Assembly (NCBI GenBank): GCA_028276145.1
Contig: JAPYWX010000066.1
Span: 1 to 7,824, forward strand
DNA length: 7,824 nt
Direction of reading: 5' to 3'
From: Spirochaetota bacterium
GTDB taxonomy: Bacteria > Spirochaetota > Brevinematia > DTOW01
A program made the translations under genes and the position numbers. The notes under the pieces are model-generated. The model was not told the origin of the DNA. It made no database searches and saw nothing but the letters and a program-made list of their open reading frames with translations. Shown one piece after another: positions 6,560 through 7,824 of the stretch; position 1 is the stretch's first letter; every line of letters starts with the position of its first letter.

Positions 6560-6564
6560 ACCTT
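6552..6564. other. Convergent stop-codon overlap within a 13-bp dyad
   Basis: AAGGTT (6552-6557), A, AACCTT (6559-6564) is a perfect dyad spanning the stops of the TPR gene (6557-6559) and ispG (6556-6558 read on minus). The two genes leave no room for separate terminators. As RNA it could fold only as a 4-bp AAGG/CCTT stem, too weak to call a terminator. Confidence 0.5.
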
Positions 6565-7599
6565 TTCTAATTCCTCAATAAGAGTGTCTATTATCTCGTC
6601 GTTATTTATCCTTTTGTATAGTTTTCCACCTTTATATACAACAGAGCCAGATTTACCACATGAAACGCCTATATCAGCATCCATAGATTCACCTGGACCA
6701 TTAACAACGCACCCCATTATAGCAACCTTTACTTTCTTCTTCATGTTTTTAGTAAGCTGCTCAAACTTATTAGTAAGCTCAATTATATTAACATCAGCTC
6801 TAGCACACATAGGACAGGAAACAATATCAACATAAGTAGGCTTATACCCAAACTGCTGTAGTATAGCAATCCCTATTTCAACTTCCTTGACAGAATCACC
6901 CGTAAGAGAAACCCTTATCGTATCACCTATACCCTCAGCTAACAATGTACCTATTCCTATAGCACTCTTGATAGTTGACTTGAATTCAGTGCCAGCTTCA
7001 GTAACACCAAGATGCAGAGGATAATCACACATCTTAGCAATCATCCTATAAGCCTCTATCATCGTAATAACATCATTGTGTTTAACCGAAATGACAATAT
7101 CAAAAAACCCCAAATCCTCAAGGATCTTAACATGTCCAAAAGCAGAATCAACCAAAGTCTCAGGTGTAGGTGACGGATATTTAGACCTATCTATAGAACC
7201 AGCATTAACACCAATCCTTATAGGTATACCATTGTCCTTACACGCTCTAACAACTTCCTCAACCTTCCATTTTTCTTTTATATTACCTGGATTAAGCCTA
7301 ATTTTATCAGCACCACTCTTTATTGCCTCAAGTGCTATCTTGTAGTCAAAGTGTATGTCGGCAACAATTGGAACATTAACATGCCTTTTTATCTCTTTTA
7401 TAGCTCTAGCAGATTCAATATCAGGCATACCTAACCTAACAATGTCAACCCCTGCTTCCTCACACCTTTTTATTATATCAACAGTTTCCTTTATATTCGT
7501 AGTCTTACTAGTTGGCATCGTCTGAACAGTAATAGGAGCATCACCACCTATGTAAATGCTCCCAACCCTAACCTTCCTACTCTTCCTCCTAAAAGTCAT
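6556..7599 (-). CDS. ispG: 4-hydroxy-3-methylbut-2-enyl diphosphate synthase (IspG)
   Basis: A [4Fe-4S] enzyme of the MEP isoprenoid pathway that reductively opens 2-C-methyl-D-erythritol 2,4-cyclodiphosphate to 4-hydroxy-3-methylbut-2-enyl diphosphate. At 347 residues it is the compact bacterial form. The N-terminal TIM-barrel domain has APITVQTMPTSKTTN (21-35) and VRLGMPD (54-60). The cluster domain has SCPMCAR (261-267) with C262 and C265, then GCVVNGPGE (296-304) with C297 and E304, matching the three-Cys plus Glu ligand set. The usual CGR after the second cysteine is CAR. The ATG at 7599 suits the family, since RRKSRKVRVG aligns with the E. coli N-terminus. No Shine-Dalgarno lies at a usable distance, although AGGAGG occurs inside codons 4-5 with no start codon after it. 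Cytoplasmic; it supplies isoprenoids for quinone and cell-wall lipid carriers. The rest of the pathway is not in the window. Confidence 0.97.
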   Translation of the reverse strand: MTFRRKSRKVRVGSIYIGGDAPITVQTMPTSKTTNIKETVDIIKRCEEAGVDIVRLGMPDIESARAIKEIKRHVNVPIVADIHFDYKIALEAIKSGADKIRLNPGNIKEKWKVEEVVRACKDNGIPIRIGVNAGSIDRSKYPSPTPETLVDSAFGHVKILEDLGFFDIVISVKHNDVITMIEAYRMIAKMCDYPLHLGVTEAGTEFKSTIKSAIGIGTLLAEGIGDTIRVSLTGDSVKEVEIGIAILQQFGYKPTYVDIVSCPMCARADVNIIELTNKFEQLTKNMKKKVKVAIMGCVVNGPGESMDADIGVSCGKSGSVVYKGGKLYKRINNDEIIDTLIEELEKV

Positions 7600-7605
7600 A
7601 CTTAA

Positions 7606-7634
7606 ATATTAATAAATCCTACTAGAAAAATCAA
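7606..7634 (-). promoter_or_regulatory. Possible ispG promoter giving a leaderless transcript
   Basis: On the minus strand TTGATT (7634-7629) and TAATAT (7611-7606) are separated by 17 nt, each a 4/6 match. The predicted start falls on the A of the ispG ATG (7599). This fits the lack of a Shine-Dalgarno, but the region is so AT-rich that such hexamers can be accidental. Confidence 0.3.
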
Positions 7635-7689
7635 ATATAAGAAATTGAAAAAAATTACCTAATTTTATTTTTAATCTATCCTAACTATC

Positions 7690-7693
7690 AGGA
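7690..7693 (+). promoter_or_regulatory. Ribosome binding site of the right-edge gene
   Basis: AGGA lies 4 nt before ATG 7698, slightly close but usable, and supports this start. Upstream, TTGAAA (7645-7650) could be a -35, but the only fair -10 (TTTAAT 7670-7675) lies 19 nt away, so I do not call a promoter. Confidence 0.5.
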
Positions 7694-7697
7694 CGCT

Positions 7698-7824
7698 ATG
7701 TTAAGCAACTACAAATTCATATTAACAATAGCTTTGCTATCGTTGATACTATATTTGTTAAGGCTGGTTATACTAAAAATATTCAAGAAACTAGCCGGTA
7801 CAAGAGAAACAATCTTAAGTATAA
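7698..7824 (+). CDS. N-terminus of a probable membrane protein (runs off the window)
   Basis: The first 42 codons of a frame open to the window end, starting MLSNYKFILTIALLSLILYL. Residues about 6-26 are a single strong hydrophobic segment, followed by the basic stretch KIFKK and then LAGTRETILS. This looks like a membrane anchor with the following basic residues inside the cell. The order helix, KxxKKLAxxT resembles the region before the conserved domain of some MscS-type mechanosensitive channels, but that is only a suggestion from about 40 residues. It is divergent from ispG with a 98-bp gap. The family cannot be assigned from this fragment. Confidence 0.6.
   Translation, partial: MLSNYKFILTIALLSLILYLLRLVILKIFKKLAGTRETILSI

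Overview
The window reads as chromosomal DNA of an AT-rich bacterium with an outer membrane. It carries a bacterial-type glutamyl-tRNA synthetase, a threonine synthase, the MEP-pathway enzyme IspG, and a long secreted protein that ends like an outer-membrane beta-barrel. I cannot name the lineage from sequence alone. There is no rRNA, tRNA, transposase, integrase or CRISPR array, and gene density is ordinary.

Layout. Positions 19-2488 hold a two-gene minus-strand unit, thrC then gltX, 34 bp apart. Positions 2489-2833 are a 345-bp gene-free stretch containing a perfect GC-rich hairpin, a 7-bp direct repeat and a striking tandem array of mini-hairpins. Positions 2834-5728 (minus) encode a 964-residue secreted protein: signal peptide, gluzincin-type metallopeptidase domain (HELTH), probable beta-propeller, and a C-terminal probable beta-barrel. 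A 117-bp divergent intergenic region (5729-5845) has a promoter-like pair for each direction and a dyad overlapping the rightward one. Positions 5846-6559 (plus) encode a cytoplasmic TPR protein whose stop overlaps that of ispG (6556-7599, minus). A divergent 98-bp gap separates ispG from a membrane-protein gene that runs off the right edge.

The most unusual content is a family of very short tandem hairpins with the form GTGNN-(3 or 4 nt)-NNCAC. Eight complete units and one half unit lie at 2693-2833, directly against the stop codon of the secreted-protein gene. The two inner stem pairs vary between units but always remain complementary (TT/AA, CT/AG, TC/GA, CC/GG). Three more units, at an exact 15-bp period, lie inside the same gene (4215-4257) and encode three in-frame pentapeptides. 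A related hairpin abuts the gltX stop at the left edge, followed by what looks like the start of another canonical unit cut by the window end. I know of no named element matching this pattern.

The genes do not form one pathway: translation, threonine synthesis, isoprenoid precursors, envelope and protein scaffolding are all represented. A second theme is translation initiation. thrC, the secreted-protein gene and the right-edge gene have purine-rich Shine-Dalgarno-like sequences. gltX, the TPR gene and ispG do not, and for the last two the best promoter match places the transcript start at or within a few bases of an ATG.
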